A DNA stretch of 64,000 bases from Anaerobacillus sp. CMMVII (GTDB lineage Bacteria > Bacillota > Bacilli > Bacillales > Anaerobacillaceae), in the NCBI RefSeq assembly GCF_025377685.1, contig NZ_JACEHK010000010.1:124001-188000 (forward strand), in the 5' to 3' direction. A program made the translations under genes and the position numbers. Below the pieces are notes generated by a model. That model was not told where the DNA came from and made no database searches. It saw only the letters and a list, made by a program, of their open reading frames with translations. Below, piece by piece: positions 62,847 to 64,000 of this stretch (positions are counted from its first letter, which is position 1; the number at the start of each line of letters is the position of its first letter).

Positions 62847-63237
62847 TAACACCCTCCCTAAGATAAAACCATTTCACCTTTAATCTCAAAATTTGTGTTG
62901 CCTATTCAACTATCCTGCTCGTTGAATAAAGAATTTCCTTATTCTTATTTTAACATTTAATCCCATAATTCCTACAAAAATTAATGTGTTCTTAAATTAA
63001 CAAAGTAATCAGCACAGCTTTTAGCATATAAAATAGAAGGGGAACATAAGTTTATGGGCTCTTACCAAAAGGTATGCTAAAACAACCGCTAATTTAGGTG
63101 TTAATTCTAACAAAACGTTGATGTTTCAATAAAAAATAAGCGTACAAAGTCATTGCTAATTTGTACGCTATTTCTAATGTTATTTGTCATTTTCTCTCCC
63201 AAAACTGAACCCGTTATATTTATAGCTGGTTTTTCAT
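62847..63237. other. Gap between the lipoprotein gene and the sulfite-oxidase-family gene
   Basis: Holds repeat X4 at 62901-62931 (minus strand CTTTATTCAACGAGCAGGAT then AGTTGAATAGG), an AT-rich stretch without a convincing gene, a two-way hairpin AGCGTACAAA / TTTGTACGCT (63147-63174) and the right arm of the 43-bp inverted repeat. Confidence 0.7.
63193..63236 (-). repeat. Right arm of the 43-bp inverted repeat
   Basis: Reverse-complement partner of 60340-60383, ending one base before the stop codon of the sulfite-oxidase-family gene. Confidence 0.88.
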
Positions 63238-64000
63238 TTATTTCACTTTTACGCGAGCTTTTGAGATTGCGTTATAGCCATAGCCTTTTTTATTCCACAT
63301 GGGTTCTGTTGGTTGGCTTCGACCTTTAGAGTCAGTGGCTCTGCACAAAATCGTATGCTCGCCTTCTGTTGCGTTCCAATGAAAATGCCACTGACTCCAT
63401 GTGTAATTTTCTTCATGTCTTTTTGTTAAGAGGGTATCTACCCAATTTTGACCATCAAAACTAATTTCGACTTTTGTGATGATACCTTCTCCACTCCAAG
63501 CGAGACCTTCAATTGTATGGTTACCAGTAGTAAGGATTGCAAGGTCTAAAGGGTTTTGAATGATAGAATTAACATTTACTGTTGTTACTGGGAAGGAGGG
63601 GCTATTGTCTTTTGGATAGTAAACATAATCATTTGCCTGAAAAGGACCTTTGAAATGGTAGTCAATAACCGTAATTTTTTTAAGCCACTTAACCGAAGCC
63701 ATTCCGTACCAACCCGGAACAAATAATCGTAATGGAAACCCGTGCTTATAAGTAAGTGGTCTTCCATTATATTCATAAGCGATAATAGTGTCTAGATGAA
63801 GTGCTTTCTCAATAGGGAGGCTCCTTGCATATCTTACATTTTTCTCTGTTCCTTCGTGTGTTCCGTAATCGTAACCTTCAAATAAAACCTCCTTGGCGGT
63901 ATCTAAAAGTCCAGTTATTGCAAGTAAGTCACGCAATGCGACACCTCTCCATTGCCCTTGACTAATAGCACCTTCCTCCCACTGTTCTCCGAATACTTTT
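63238..64000 (-). CDS. Sulfite-oxidase-family molybdopterin oxidoreductase (gene begins beyond the window)
   Basis: Only the C-terminal ~253 residues are present; the frame stays open to base 64000 (GEQWEEGAISQGQWRGVALRDLL). Cofactor-domain features: GRPLTYKHGFPLRLFVPGWYGMASVKWL, a Moco-binding Arg and typical SUOX pattern, then the C-terminal dimerisation (Ig-like) domain with HTIEGLAWSGEGIITKVEISFDG and WNKKGYGYNAI. It probably oxidises sulfite or a related compound outside the cytoplasm; export signal not visible. Confidence 0.9.
   Translation of the reverse strand, partial: KVFGEQWEEGAISQGQWRGVALRDLLAITGLLDTAKEVLFEGYDYGTHEGTEKNVRYARSLPIEKALHLDTIIAYEYNGRPLTYKHGFPLRLFVPGWYGMASVKWLKKITVIDYHFKGPFQANDYVYYPKDNSPSFPVTTVNVNSIIQNPLDLAILTTGNHTIEGLAWSGEGIITKVEISFDGQNWVDTLLTKRHEENYTWSQWHFHWNATEGEHTILCRATDSKGRSQPTEPMWNKKGYGYNAISKARVKVK

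Noticed and set aside
60506-62931. Integron attC sites
   Set aside because: The core GTTAGCAC/CTAACG does not fit GTTRRRY, no integron integrase is in the window, and only four copies are available. Kept only as cassette-like.

Overview
The window is low-GC Bacillaceae DNA with spore-former genes (sspH, Prli42, TnrA, YqjA, a full bkd operon). The gene order follows the yqiS-yqjX region of Bacillus subtilis: ptb-bcd-buk-lpdV-bkdAA-bkdAB-bkdB, brxB (yqiW), artPQR (yqiXYZ), yqjA, an L,D-transpeptidase, mce (yqjC), yqjE, dinB (yqjH), namA (yqjM), proC (yqjO), yqjQ, yqjW, yqjX. Other genes are inserted into this backbone. A NaChBac-type sodium channel (filter TLESWAS) and acidic, metal-binding surface proteins suggest an alkaliphilic or halotolerant Bacillus relative; this is inference.

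Layout. 1-7.6 kb: branched-chain keto acid degradation. 7.7-9.4 kb: a small secreted protein, then a Zur-controlled zinc-binding lipoprotein. 9.8-11.3 kb: bacilliredoxin, an unknown protein and a tRNA-Arg(UCG). 11.4-18.3 kb: a DctS/DctR/DctB-like sensing system followed by a TAXI-type TRAP transporter, with two candidate cre sites. 19-21.2 kb: an amino-acid (probably arginine) ABC importer. 21.4-29.2 kb: YqjA, L,D-transpeptidase, Prli42, Mce, peptidase, MarR regulator, flavoprotein and DNA polymerase IV. 29.4-34 kb: a flagellar islet with two sigma-D-type promoters. 34-43 kb: miscellaneous genes including NamA, a c-di-AMP-binding CBS protein, TnrA, aspartokinase and the sodium channel. 43-46.9 kb: T-box-controlled proline operon proB-proA-proC. 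47-50.3 kb: SDR, TetR and a LexA-controlled Y-family polymerase with its YolD partner. 50.4-60.3 kb: tyrosine phosphatase, SspH, asparagine synthase, a DUF3231 protein, a RocR-like activator, uracil permease and pyrophosphatase. 60.3-63.2 kb: three single-gene units on one strand separated by related short repeats and enclosed by a 43-bp inverted repeat. The window ends inside a sulfite-oxidase-family gene.

Two features affect the whole window. First, at least twelve reading-frame breaks lie in nine otherwise well-conserved genes (bcd, lpdV, dctS, artR twice, yqjA three times, proA, yqjW twice, asnB, a lipoprotein), and almost all are explained by loss of one base in a short run. This looks more like sequence error than decay, and it also casts doubt on the apparent fusion of the sensor kinase with its response regulator. 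Second, the intergenic space is full of repeats: a MITE-like family with GGCTSTTTTC ends, a hairpin family whose stems change in compensating ways between copies, a third pair of about 115 bp, and a tandem 7-mer array before dinB. One MITE-like copy has supplied the last codons of an SRPBCC-domain gene.
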